Of a DNA stretch of 37,055 bases, positions 14,709 to 21,725 are shown in pieces; position 1 is the first letter of the stretch, and every line of letters starts with the position of its first letter. Position numbers and translations under genes: made by a program. Origin of the DNA: Armatimonadota bacterium (GTDB lineage: Bacteria; Armatimonadota; Armatimonadia; Armatimonadales; Armatimonadaceae); contig JAPLCP010000167.1 in the NCBI GenBank assembly GCA_026392155.1, forward strand, positions 1 to 37,055. The letters run 5' to 3'. A model generated the notes under the pieces. The model made no database searches. It saw only the letters and a list, made by a program, of their open reading frames with translations, and was not told where the DNA came from.

Positions 14709-15767
14709 ATGCAACTGGATCACTACCGACTTTTGGGGCGCAGCGGCCTGCGCGTCTCGCCGATCGCTCTCGGCACAATGACGTTTGGCACGGACTGGGG
14801 CTGGGGCGCGGATGCGTCTGAGAGCCGCAAGCAGCTGGAGCTCTACGCGGGGCGTGGTGGGAATTTTCTGGACACAGCGAATTTTTACACCGAGGGCACC
14901 AGCGAGAAGTTTCTGGGGGAGTTTCTTGTGGGGCAGCGCGATCAGTTCGTGGTGGCGACCAAGTACACGCTGAATCTGCGCGACGGCGACCCCAACGCGG
15001 GCGGCAACCACCGCAAGAGCCTGGTGCAGAACCTCGATGCCAGCCTCAAGCGCCTCCAGACGGACTATATTGACCTGCTCTGGGTGCACATGGACGATGG
15101 CATCACGCCGCTCGAAGAGACAATGCGCGCCCTTGACGATGTGGTGCGTCAGGGGAAAGTGCTCTATGTGGGCATCTCGGACATGCCCGCGTGGCGTGTC
15201 GCGCGAGCCAACACGCTGGCGGAGTGGCGCGGCTGGACACCGTTTGTAGGCCTTCAAATTGAGTACAGCCTCGCCGAGCGCACCGTGGAGCGCGAGCTGA
15301 TCCCGATGGCTCGGGAGCTAGGTCTTGGCGTCACGCCCTGGTCGCCGCTCGCCCAAGGCGTGCTCAGTGGCCGCTACACGGAGGCCGACCTAGCCCCCCC
15401 CGCCCCCAATACTGGGGGAGCCAGTGTGGGCCGCCACGAGCGCAATAAGACCAACGGGCGGCTCACGCCGCGCACGCTTGCGATTGCCAATGAGGCTAAG
15501 GCTATCGCGCAAGAGATCGGCGCGACGACCGTGCAAGTCGCGCTCCGCTGGCTCTTGGAGCAGCCGGGGGTCGTCTCGCCTATCATTGGGGCGCGGACTG
15601 CGGCGCAGCTTGAGGACTCGCTCGGGTGCTTTGCAATCACGCTCACCCCGGAGCACTTGGCCCGCCTCGACGCCGTCAGCGCCATTGAGCTAGGTTTCCC
15701 GCAGAGCTTCCTGCGCCAAGACTACGTCAAGAAATTTATGAGTGGCGGCACGACCATCATCCCGTAA
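14709..15767 (+). CDS. aldo/keto reductase
   Basis: This 352-aa NADPH-dependent oxidoreductase has a complete catalytic tetrad: Asp55, Tyr60, Lys85 and His127 (FLDTANFY, ATKYTL, LLWVHMDD). The cofactor-binding C-terminal region (SPIIGARTAAQLEDSLGC, read in parts SPIIGAR and QLEDSL) is normal. A stretch around residues 229-237 (LAPPAPNTGGASVG) is encoded by a GC-rich palindrome with a run of eight C, inserted in the variable loop before the last helices. The gene begins close to the start of the divergent reductase and ends 12 nt before the epimerase gene. The substrate is unknown; a role in reducing an aldehyde intermediate of the neighbouring pathway is possible but not shown. Confidence 0.92.
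   Translation: MQLDHYRLLGRSGLRVSPIALGTMTFGTDWGWGADASESRKQLELYAGRGGNFLDTANFYTEGTSEKFLGEFLVGQRDQFVVATKYTLNLRDGDPNAGGNHRKSLVQNLDASLKRLQTDYIDLLWVHMDDGITPLEETMRALDDVVRQGKVLYVGISDMPAWRVARANTLAEWRGWTPFVGLQIEYSLAERTVERELIPMARELGLGVTPWSPLAQGVLSGRYTEADLAPPAPNTGGASVGRHERNKTNGRLTPRTLAIANEAKAIAQEIGATTVQVALRWLLEQPGVVSPIIGARTAAQLEDSLGCFAITLTPEHLARLDAVSAIELGFPQSFLRQDYVKKFMSGGTTIIP
15388..15420. repeat. GC-rich palindrome inserted in frame in the aldo/keto reductase gene
   Basis: CCCCCA (15403-15408) and TGGGGG (15413-15418) around ATAC, preceded by a CTAG and a run of eight C (15394-15401). The CTAG followed by a C-run is like the end of the element at 18159-18237, which reads CCCCCTAG. It is read through as APPAPNTGGA. 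Confidence 0.6.
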
Positions 15768-15770
15768 AAT
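15765..15770 (+). promoter_or_regulatory. -10 box TAAAAT before the epimerase, near-leaderless
   Basis: TAAAAT ends 9 nt before ATG 15780 and overlaps the stop codon of the upstream reductase (GTAAAAT). Confidence 0.55.
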
Positions 15771-15779
15771 AGCCTATCT

Positions 15780-16697
15780 ATGCAGCGTATCTCTGTGATT
15801 GACTCCCACACGGGCGGCGAGCCCACACGCTTGATTATCTCCGGTGGCCCCGACCTAGGCAATGGCCCGCTCTCAGAACGCGTCGTTATTTTTGAGCGCG
15901 ACTTTGACCACTTTCGCCGCGCTACGGTCAACGAGCCGCGCGGCTCCGAGGTGATCGTCGGGGGGCTGATTGTCGAGCCGCATGCGCCGGGCTGTGTCTG
16001 CGGGATTATCTTTTTCAACAACGTCGGCTACTTGGGGATGTGCGGCCATGGGACGATTGGGCTTGTCGCGACACTAGCCTACCAGGGCAAGCTCGGCCCT
16101 GGCACGCACAAAATAGACACCCCCGTCGGGGTTGTCAGCGCGACTCTCCACCCCGATGGCCGCGTGAGTATCGAGAATGTCGTGAGCTACCGTACTGAGA
16201 AAGCCGTCGTGCTCACGCTCCCCAGTGGGCAGCGGGTCACGGGCGATATTGCCTGGGGCGGCAACTGGTTCTTTCTCTGCGCGGATCATGGCGAGGAAGT
16301 CAGCGTCGGCAATGTCGAGCGGCTTACCGCGCTCTCGTGGGAGATTCGGCGCGAGCTTAACAAAACCCACCCCGAGCTCGATCATATCGAGCTTTTTGCC
16401 CCGCCCGGCGACCCCGAAAACCACTCACGAAGCTTCGTCCTCTGCCCCGGCGGCGCGTACGATAGATCGCCCTGCGGCACTGGCACCAGCGCCAAGCTCG
16501 CCTGCCTCGCCGCCGATGGCAAGCTCGCGCCCGGGGAGATTTGGCGACAAGAGAGCGTGATTGGCTCCGTGTTTGAGGGCGGCGTCCAGCCTGTCGAAAA
16601 CGGCTTCATCCCCACCATCACCGGACGGGCGTGGATCAGCGCGGAGGCGACGTTGCTTCTGGACAACACCGATCCGTTTTGCTGGGGAATTGGATAG
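15780..16697 (+). CDS. 4-hydroxyproline 2-epimerase (proline racemase family)
   Basis: This 305-aa protein has both catalytic cysteines: Cys88 in MCGHGTIG and Cys232 in [10 protein letters not shown], with Asp228 beside the second. The Cys/Cys pair separates epimerases and racemases from the dehydratase branch, where the first Cys is replaced. The opening [11 protein letters not shown] block and the short length fit hydroxyproline epimerases (EC 5.1.1.8), which convert trans-4-hydroxy-L-proline to cis-4-hydroxy-D-proline. The following FAD oxidase gene is the usual next step and supports this over proline racemase. Start ATG 15780 follows TAAAAT by 9 nt. Confidence 0.93.
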   Translation: MQRISVIDSHTGGEPTRLIISGGPDLGNGPLSERVVIFERDFDHFRRATVNEPRGSEVIVGGLIVEPHAPGCVCGIIFFNNVGYLGMCGHGTIGLVATLAYQGKLGPGTHKIDTPVGVVSATLHPDGRVSIENVVSYRTEKAVVLTLPSGQRVTGDIAWGGNWFFLCADHGEEVSVGNVERLTALSWEIRRELNKTHPELDHIELFAPPGDPENHSRSFVLCPGGAYDRSPCGTGTSAKLACLAADGKLAPGEIWRQESVIGSVFEGGVQPVENGFIPTITGRAWISAEATLLLDNTDPFCWGIG

Positions 16698-16701
16698 GCT
16701 C

Positions 16702-16896
16702 ATGCTGAAAGCCCCCGTTGGCTACCGCTACTTGGGGCGAGGGACGCAAGGCCGTGGCGAAATTTGGACGGAGTACCTGAGCGACTCGAAACAGTGTGCT
16801 TGTGGTGCGATGTACATTGACGTGGATGCCGGGCGCTTTGGCTCATGTGATGGCGACCAGACCGTTCTGGTCTACCAGAAAAACTCCCCACAGTAG
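16702..16896 (+). CDS. 64-aa hypothetical protein between epimerase and oxidase genes
   Basis: The ATG lies 4 nt after the epimerase stop, and the frame ends 16 nt before the oxidase start. The protein has a PVGYRYLGRG opening, a WTEYLSDSKQCACGAMYIDVD core with a Cys-x-Cys pair, a third Cys (GSCDGDQ) and no membrane segment. No family is recognised. The position, codon usage like its neighbours, and an ordered aromatic/glycine pattern suggest it is real, but it could be the remnant of a longer gene. It carries the oxidase promoter just past its stop. Confidence 0.5.
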   Translation: MLKAPVGYRYLGRGTQGRGEIWTEYLSDSKQCACGAMYIDVDAGRFGSCDGDQTVLVYQKNSPQ

Positions 16897-16899
16897 CGG

Positions 16900-16905
16900 T
16901 ACAAT
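16900..16905 (+). promoter_or_regulatory. -10 box TACAAT (GCGGTACAAT) before the oxidase, leaderless
   Basis: TACAAT ends 7 nt before the GTG start at 16913. The ten-base motif GCGGTACAAT recurs exactly at 21707-21716 before another gene. Confidence 0.65.
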
Positions 16906-16912
16906 AGCCGCT

Positions 16913-18166
16913 GTGACTGTCTGCATTTTAGGGGGGGGAATTATCGGCTTGTGCTCGGCGTGGTACGCGGCGGAGCGGGGCTTTGAGGTTGTTGTACTGG
17001 AGCGTGGGGCTGAGAGCAGCGATAGCTGCTCGCTGGGCAATGCGGGGATGATCGTGCCGAGCCACTTTGTGCCGCTCGCTGCGCCGGGGATGATGGCCTA
17101 CGGTTTGAAGCAGCTCGCTAACCCCGAGAGCCCGTTCTGGATTCGTCCCAAGCCCACCAAAGAGCTGATCGACTGGGGGCTGAAGTTCATGCAGTCCGCC
17201 ACACAAGAGCACGTGGACAAGAGTGCGCCGCTCTTGCGCGATCTGAATAATCTCAGCCGCGCCGAGTACGAAACCCTCGCCGAGAGCTTTGGCAATAGCT
17301 TTGGGCTGGTGAAGCGCGGCCTGCTCATGCTTACCAAGACTCAGCACGCCCTCGATGAAGAGATTGCGATGGCGGCAAAGGCGCGGGCGCTGGGAATTCC
17401 TGCGGAGGCGCTCACGCCCGAGGAGACTGCCAAGCTCGACCCCAACGTGACGATGGACATCGCAGGCTCCGTTTACTTTCCCAACGACTGCCACCTCTCG
17501 CCCGGAAAGCTGGTTGCGGGGATGAAGGCGCGGCTGGCCGAGCGCGGCGTGCGCTTTGTCTATCAGGCAGAGGTCACCGGCTGGATCACGACCAAGGGAC
17601 GGGTCACGGCAGCAATCACCCGCGCCGGGCAGTTTGAGGCCGATCAGTTCGTGCTCGCAGGCGGCGCCTGGAGCCCCGAGGCGGCGCGTGGGCTCAGTCT
17701 CTCGCTGCCGATGCAGGCGGGAAAAGGCTATTCCATCACTCTGGAAAACCCCAAGCAGCTCCCCGAGATCTGCTCAATCTTTGTGGAGGCACGCGTGGCG
17801 GTCACGCCGATGGGCGGCACGCTTCGCGTTGGGGGGACGATGGAGATTGCGGGCAACGACCTGTCGGTGAACCCGCGCCGCGTGGCAGGAATTGTCAAGT
17901 CCGTGCCGCGTTACTACCCGGCGTTCTCTGAGGATGACTTTGCCAATCTGCCGACCTGGAGCGGCCTGCGCCCTGTCAGTCCGGATGGCCTGCCCTACAT
18001 CGGGCGGCCCGCGAAGTGGAGCAATGTTGTGGTCGCCACGGGCCACGCCATGATGGGCCTCTCGCTCGGCCCTGTGACCGGCAAGCTGGTTGGGGAAGTG
18101 CTGGCGGGAGAGCCCACGAGCATCGCGCTCGACAGGCTCTCCCCTGATAGATTTTCTCCCCCCTAG
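16913..18166 (+). CDS. FAD-dependent D-amino-acid oxidase/dehydrogenase, probably D-hydroxyproline oxidising
   Basis: This 417-aa DadA/DAO-family protein has a dinucleotide-binding motif at residues 7-12 (GGGIIG) and ends in the typical FAD segment GLRPVSPDGLPYIG and ATGHAMMGLSLGP. The start is GTG 16913; earlier in-frame starts would include unrelated sequence. DadA-type enzymes oxidise D-amino acids. Following the epimerase gene, this one most likely oxidises cis-4-hydroxy-D-proline to 1-pyrroline-4-hydroxy-2-carboxylate, the substrate of the deaminase at 10506. The codons for the Gly-Gly-Gly motif contain eight G in a row (16931-16938), a slippage-prone tract. The last residues (FSPP) and TAG stop come from a palindromic element. 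Confidence 0.92.
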   Translation: MTVCILGGGIIGLCSAWYAAERGFEVVVLERGAESSDSCSLGNAGMIVPSHFVPLAAPGMMAYGLKQLANPESPFWIRPKPTKELIDWGLKFMQSATQEHVDKSAPLLRDLNNLSRAEYETLAESFGNSFGLVKRGLLMLTKTQHALDEEIAMAAKARALGIPAEALTPEETAKLDPNVTMDIAGSVYFPNDCHLSPGKLVAGMKARLAERGVRFVYQAEVTGWITTKGRVTAAITRAGQFEADQFVLAGGAWSPEAARGLSLSLPMQAGKGYSITLENPKQLPEICSIFVEARVAVTPMGGTLRVGGTMEIAGNDLSVNPRRVAGIVKSVPRYYPAFSEDDFANLPTWSGLRPVSPDGLPYIGRPAKWSNVVVATGHAMMGLSLGPVTGKLVGEVLAGEPTSIALDRLSPDRFSPP

Positions 18167-18237
18167 CCCCCGCCAGGCGGGGGGATAAATAGGAATCAGA
18201 TTCCTTGTATTCCCCCCGTTGGACGGGGGTTAGGGGG
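18159..18237. repeat. 79-bp GC-rich palindrome that supplies stop codons to both convergent genes
   Basis: The left half begins CCCCCTAGCCCCCG and the right half ends CGGGGGTTAGGGGG; read inward both give CCCCCTARCCCCCG, then a small hairpin (GCC-AGG and TTGGA loops), then CGGGGGGA and AGGAA near the centre. The left TAG (18164-18166) is the oxidase stop and the right TTA (18230-18232) is the TAA stop of the minus-strand NHL gene. It is probably a MITE- or REP-like unit that also ends both genes. Confidence 0.8.
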
Positions 18238-19357
18238 TAAGCTTCTTAAGCAGCGTGACACGGCCAATGGGAAGCCACTCCACCACGAGAATATCGCCGT
18301 TGTGGAGGAACTTGGCCGAGTGCGGGTGCACAAACTTGCCCCCCACAAACTCACTGCGCGGGCGACCGCGGCCCGGAAGGTTGGCAACGGTTGTTCCATC
18401 CCCGAGCGCCGCCGCCACCTTGTTGTTCTTATCGAGCACCGTCACAATGCTTCGCAGGTCCGGCACCAAGAGCAGATCGCCCTGTGTGTGGAAGTGACAG
18501 GGCTGGCGCATACCGTCGGTGTCGAACTTGATGTGCTTGCCGTCCATGGTGAAGTACTGCAGGCGGCTATTGGCGCGGTCGGCCACCACCACTTGCGGCT
18601 CTTTTCCACGCGTGTCCACCCAGATGCCATGGGCCTGAAGCACCTTGCCGGGCTCCTTGCCCTTGCCCCCAAAGATACGGATAAACTCGCCCTTGATATT
18701 GTACTGCGTGATGTAGTCCGAGCCGTAGCCATCGGTGATATAGAAATCGCCGTTGGGAGCCAGCGCCACATTGGTGGGCGTAAAGTTCGAGTTGCTCTTG
18801 TAAACGCGCCCCGTATCGGCGATCAGGTCGTTGAGGCCCTTAGTCCAGAGCACCGTGCCATCAAGTGTCGTCTTCACCACGTTTCGATGTGCCGTGTCGC
18901 AGTGGTAGAGATACTCAACCCCACTCTCCTTGCGGATATCGAGCCCGTGGCCGCCGCCCTTGAACTGCGCCCCAAACGAGCGCAGGAACTTGCCGCTCTT
19001 GCTAAAGACATAGATCGCATCGTTGCTCTTGCTATCGCCGCCCACCGTATGGGAGATATAGATATTGCCCTTTTCGTCTTGCGCCACGCCCTGCGTATCG
19101 CCCCACTTGTGCGTGTCAGGTGGGATAAGCCAGTCGTGGATGCACTCGTAGCGCAGGGAGCCCGCGCCTAAGATCAGCTTGGGCGCGTTCTGCGCGGCCT
19201 CCGCATCGCCCGAGACAAGCAAGTCGGTGATCACCGCAGCGGCTGCCGTCGCCCCGGCTTTCAGAAGAAGGTTGCGGCGGGTCAGGAGGCCACGCTGCTC
19301 CAGAGGAAGATCGTTTTCCGTAAACTTTTCGTTCATGGCAGTTGCTTCGACAGCCAC
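18230..19357 (-). CDS. Tat-exported NHL-repeat beta-propeller protein
   Basis: This 375-aa protein (GTG 19357, with AGGA about 9 nt before it; ATG 19336 is an alternative seven residues in) has a twin-arginine signal LTRRNLLLKAG followed by a hydrophobic stretch and a likely AEAA cleavage. The mature part has NHL-type blades: GVAQDEKGNIYISHT, NVALAPNGDFYITDGYG, GIWVDTRGKEPQVVVADRANSRLQ (read as VVVADRANSRLQ) and HSAKFLHNGDILVVEW. Peptidyl-hydroxyglycine lyase and other six-bladed enzymes share this fold, but catalytic residues cannot be assigned by eye, so the function remains open. Its stop codon lies in a palindromic element shared with the convergent oxidase gene. Confidence 0.85.
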   Translation of the reverse strand: MAVEATAMNEKFTENDLPLEQRGLLTRRNLLLKAGATAAAAVITDLLVSGDAEAAQNAPKLILGAGSLRYECIHDWLIPPDTHKWGDTQGVAQDEKGNIYISHTVGGDSKSNDAIYVFSKSGKFLRSFGAQFKGGGHGLDIRKESGVEYLYHCDTAHRNVVKTTLDGTVLWTKGLNDLIADTGRVYKSNSNFTPTNVALAPNGDFYITDGYGSDYITQYNIKGEFIRIFGGKGKEPGKVLQAHGIWVDTRGKEPQVVVADRANSRLQYFTMDGKHIKFDTDGMRQPCHFHTQGDLLLVPDLRSIVTVLDKNNKVAAALGDGTTVANLPGRGRPRSEFVGGKFVHPHSAKFLHNGDILVVEWLPIGRVTLLKKLTP

Positions 19358-19382
19358 AAGAGGTTTTCCTGCGTTTTTCGCC

Positions 19383-19448
19383 GCCGATTAGAAATCGGCG
19401 TCTGCAGTGGCTTCGTTCCTCAGCCGCAAAGCCCGTTCCGGGCTGGTG
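19383..19448. repeat. solo half copy of the transposase-associated palindromic element
   Basis: The segment from GCGTCTGCAGTGG through AAGCCCGTTCCGGGCT matches the reverse complement of the right half of the 19873-20003 element with about one mismatch over ~45 bp. Its outer end has become a different hairpin, GCCGATT-AGA-AATCGGC (19383-19399). It lies in the 114-bp gap between divergent genes, which otherwise shows only a weak region before ATG 19472. Confidence 0.8.
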
Positions 19449-19471
19449 GGGGATTGGGTAGTCTTTGTGGT

Positions 19472-19881
19472 ATGGGAGTGAATCGTCGTTTTCGCCTATT
19501 TTTCCGCAAGAGTTTTCTGAGCCGCTATCCTGAGTTTGCCGAGGTGAACTGCATGCCTATTACACGATTGAAATTGGCATTGGTTCCGACTGGACAAAAC
19601 TAGAGGGAGCCTATCAAGCGGCTTGGCATCCTGGGAGAACTCGCATGGGAAGCTATCTTGAGAACGTGAGAGGAGACTTTTGGTGGAACCTTCTCTCCAC
19701 GGAGAAGCTGCGCCTCCTAAACCGGAAGACAGCACATCAAGAGTGGGTTTACACCAAAGATGGCGACGAGGCGGAGATTTTCTTGGCTGCCTTCGATGAT
19801 TTTGCGCAACGGTTCGAGACTTTTGTTTTGGCACCATTTCACACACGTCTTGCTGATGCGGTCGCTGATGATGCCCAATGA
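19472..19881 (+). pseudogene. hypothetical protein gene, single-base frameshift near 19546
   Basis: From ATG 19472 the frame reads MGVNRRFRLFFRKSFLSRYP then EFAEV, and closes soon after. Adding one G near 19546 (GAG GTG GAA CTG) joins it smoothly to the downstream frame ELHAYYTIEIGIG, SDWTKLEGAYQ, then an acidic C-terminal region (AEIFLAAFDDFAQRFETF). That continues to a TGA at 19879-19881, giving a 136-aa product with no recognised family. As sequenced, only the part from ATG 19645 could be made. The stop codon (GCC CAA TGA) is the first codon set of the adjoining palindromic element, so the natural C-terminus may have been altered by the insertion. A sequencing error is the alternative to a true frameshift. 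Confidence 0.6.
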
Positions 19882-20003
19882 AATTGAGCGTCGGCAGTTG
19901 CGCAAGTGCCACGAAGCCCGTGCTGGGCTAGGGAAGTTGGTAGCCCGGCACGGGCTTTGCGGCTGAGGAACGAAGCCACTGCAGACGCCTAATTTCATTG
20001 GGC
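19873..20003. repeat. full palindromic REP-like element, downstream of the transposase
   Basis: Ends are GCCCAATGAAATT (19873) and AATTTCATTGGGC (ending 20003), perfect 13-bp terminal inverted repeats. Inside are GCGTCGGCAGT/ACTGCAGACGC and AAGCCCGTGC...GGGCTT arms. Both ends read GCC CAA TGA in the flanking genes (upstream plus-strand frame and minus-strand transposase), so the element gives both the same Ala-Gln-stop end. Confidence 0.88.
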
Positions 20004-20438
20004 GCTCTCTTCGGGCGTGCGTTCCAAGGCAGCTCTAAGTTGATCGTCCGCATGGTGTTGTTTTTGGTTTTTGACGTAGAGAATCGCATTTTCGCGATGG
20101 CTATGGCTCAAGGAAAATGCTGCGTAGCCATTGGCCCAGCGAAAGTGCTCATCGTGTGGAAACTCTTCGTTCAGAAGGTGCGAGCTGGTTCCTTTGAGCT
20201 GGTGCATGAGCTTTGCCAGACTAACCGATGATGGGAGCATCACAATGAGGTGGACATGATCGGGCATCCCATTAAGTGCTAGAATAGGCACTCGTAGCTT
20301 TTCTGCCTCTGCAGAAAGACAGCGATACGCCCGCCGCTCTCGCTCGCCAACCAAGTAGGGCTGACGCTTCCAGGTTGTCCAAACAATGTGTACCGTCAGT
20401 GCAATCAAGTTGCGTCGTGATCGTTCCGTAGTTTTCAT
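19995..20438 (-). CDS. REP-associated tyrosine transposase (Y1/HUH, IS200-like)
   Basis: This 147-aa protein has the HUH pair His61-Val-His63 in GMPDHVHLIV, the substrate-handling LKGTSSHLLNE block, and the catalytic Tyr121 in YVKNQKQHH with Gln125 one turn on. All parts of the fold are present, so it is probably active. Such enzymes nick and rejoin single-stranded DNA at hairpins. The last codons (ESAQ and TGA) overlap the palindromic element at 19873-20003, and another copy lies 67 bp upstream of its start. Unlike a true IS200, both flanks are REP-like palindromes with terminal inverted repeats. It is more similar to the RAYT group (tnpA-REP), judged from the layout. Confidence 0.92.
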   Translation of the reverse strand: MKTTERSRRNLIALTVHIVWTTWKRQPYLVGERERRAYRCLSAEAEKLRVPILALNGMPDHVHLIVMLPSSVSLAKLMHQLKGTSSHLLNEEFPHDEHFRWANGYAAFSLSHSHRENAILYVKNQKQHHADDQLRAALERTPEESAQ

Positions 20439-20504
20439 CTGTCTGTAGAACGGTTGAACTTACTCGGATCTGATAAAAAGGGGCAACTTTTTTGCCGTGT
20501 GAGC

Positions 20505-20634
20505 GCCCAATGGAAATCGGCGTCTGAAGTAGCCTCTAGCTGCAAAGCCCGTTCCGGGCTACTAACTCCACCTCCCCAGCCCGGAACGGGCTTCGCGGCG
20601 CTTGCGCCACTGCCGACGCCTAATTCCATTGGGC
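20505..20634. repeat. full palindromic REP-like element, upstream of the transposase
   Basis: Ends GCCCAATGGAA (20505) and TTCCATTGGGC (ending 20634) form perfect 11-bp inverted repeats. The core has AAGCCCGTTCCGGGCT and AGCCCGGAACGGGCTT as inverted arms around a ~17-nt pyrimidine-rich centre. The 240-bp space between the transposase and the Gfo/Idh gene holds this element, a small AAAAAG/CTTTTT dyad near 20475-20495, and nothing else recognisable. Confidence 0.88.
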
Positions 20635-20678
20635 GATAAACGCAGGATTTTCCGAAATGCTTCGCGAACGTTGCGTCT

Positions 20679-21701
20679 ATGAGACTATTCAATGTTGCCA
20701 TTATTGGATATGGCTTTGCGGGGCGCTGTTTTCATAGCTACTTAATAGGGCTAACACCGGGGCTAAAGCTCCACGGGATCGCCTCACGTGATCCACAGAC
20801 GCGAGAGCGGATCGTGCGCGATCGTGGCTGCCGGGCGTATGCAGGGCTGGACGATGTCCTCAAAGACGACACCATTGATCTCGTGGTGCTTGCGTCACCG
20901 TCGGCGGTGCACTGCGAGCAGGCCGTGGCAGCGCTAGAGGCGGGCAAGAACGTGGTCACCGATAAGATCATGTGCCTCAACCTCGCCGAGTGTGACAAGA
21001 TGATCGCCGCTGCAGAGCGTAACAAAAGGCTACTCACGGTCTTTCAGAACCGGCGCTGGGACGGTGACTATCTCACCGTGAAGCATCTGATGCAGAGCGG
21101 CGAGCTGGGAACGGTGCGCTGGATGGAGCTGGCGTGGCAGGGCTTTGGGGCGTGGGCTGGCTGGCGCGGCGCGGCGGCAATGGGTGGTGGACGCTTCTTT
21201 GATCTGGGGGCGCACCTCGTGGATCAGCTCCTCACGCTTCAGGACTCCCCGGCGGAGAGCGTCTACTGCCGCCTGCGCCGCGACTACGACAACAGCGATA
21301 TTGACTCGGAGGCGCTGATTGTGATCAACTTTGCCAACCGGGCCACGGGAATCGCGGATCTCTCAGGGATGAGCGCCATCTCCAAGCCACGCTTTCGGGT
21401 GCATGGGAGCCGCGCCACTTTCGTGAAGTACGGCCTCGATCCGCAAGAGAAAGCCATGATCGCCGGGGAGATTGACACCGCGCTGGAGTCGCCAGAGCAC
21501 TACGGCGTCCTCCATGATGGCAAGATCGAGCGCCCCATTGTCACCCTGCCCGGTCGCTGGCGTAGCTTCTACGAGAATGTCGCGGAGAACCTTGCCCGAA
21601 ATGCGCCAATTGCCGTGCCTCTCGCGGACTCGCGGGCGGGGATGCAGGTCATAGATGCCGCCCTGAAGTCCGCAGCAACCGGCGAGGTCGTCCGGCTCTG
21701 A
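20679..21701 (+). CDS. Gfo/Idh/MocA-family NAD(P)-dependent oxidoreductase
   Basis: This 340-aa protein has an N-terminal Rossmann domain (GYGFAG at residues ~10-15, ASPSAVH, ALEAGKNVV) and a C-terminal alpha/beta domain with GGGRFFDLGAHLVDQ. The His in GAHLVDQ is the usual substrate-site position. The normally conserved EKP that positions the nicotinamide is TDKI here, so the Lys remains but the flanks differ. Members oxidise sugars, inositols or related polyols. No partner is nearby, so no substrate can be given. No clear ribosome site or -10 box is seen before ATG 20679. Confidence 0.92.
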   Translation: MRLFNVAIIGYGFAGRCFHSYLIGLTPGLKLHGIASRDPQTRERIVRDRGCRAYAGLDDVLKDDTIDLVVLASPSAVHCEQAVAALEAGKNVVTDKIMCLNLAECDKMIAAAERNKRLLTVFQNRRWDGDYLTVKHLMQSGELGTVRWMELAWQGFGAWAGWRGAAAMGGGRFFDLGAHLVDQLLTLQDSPAESVYCRLRRDYDNSDIDSEALIVINFANRATGIADLSGMSAISKPRFRVHGSRATFVKYGLDPQEKAMIAGEIDTALESPEHYGVLHDGKIERPIVTLPGRWRSFYENVAENLARNAPIAVPLADSRAGMQVIDAALKSAATGEVVRL

Positions 21702-21710
21702 TTCTAGCGG

Positions 21711-21716
21711 TACAAT
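21711..21716 (+). promoter_or_regulatory. -10 box TACAAT (GCGGTACAAT) before bpt
   Basis: TACAAT ends 9 nt before GTG 21726. GCGG precedes it exactly as at 16896-16905. Confidence 0.6.
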
Positions 21717-21725
21717 AAGTGCCCT

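Larger units (their letters stand above)
19873..20634. mobile_element. REP/RAYT-like unit: HUH transposase between two palindromic elements
   Basis: The 147-aa Y1 transposase gene is bracketed by two full 130-131-bp elements with matching ends (GCCCAATGRAA...TTYCATTGGGC), with a solo half copy 425 bp away. This is the arrangement known for REP-associated tyrosine transposases, in which a single-copy domesticated enzyme moves or maintains short palindromes around the genome. No IS200-type direct-repeat target duplication is seen. Confidence 0.75.

Noticed and set aside
19873-20634. Ordinary IS200/IS605 insertion sequence
   Set aside because: The flanks are two full palindromes with inverted terminal repeats plus a solo half copy, unlike IS200 ends; a REP-associated transposase fits better.
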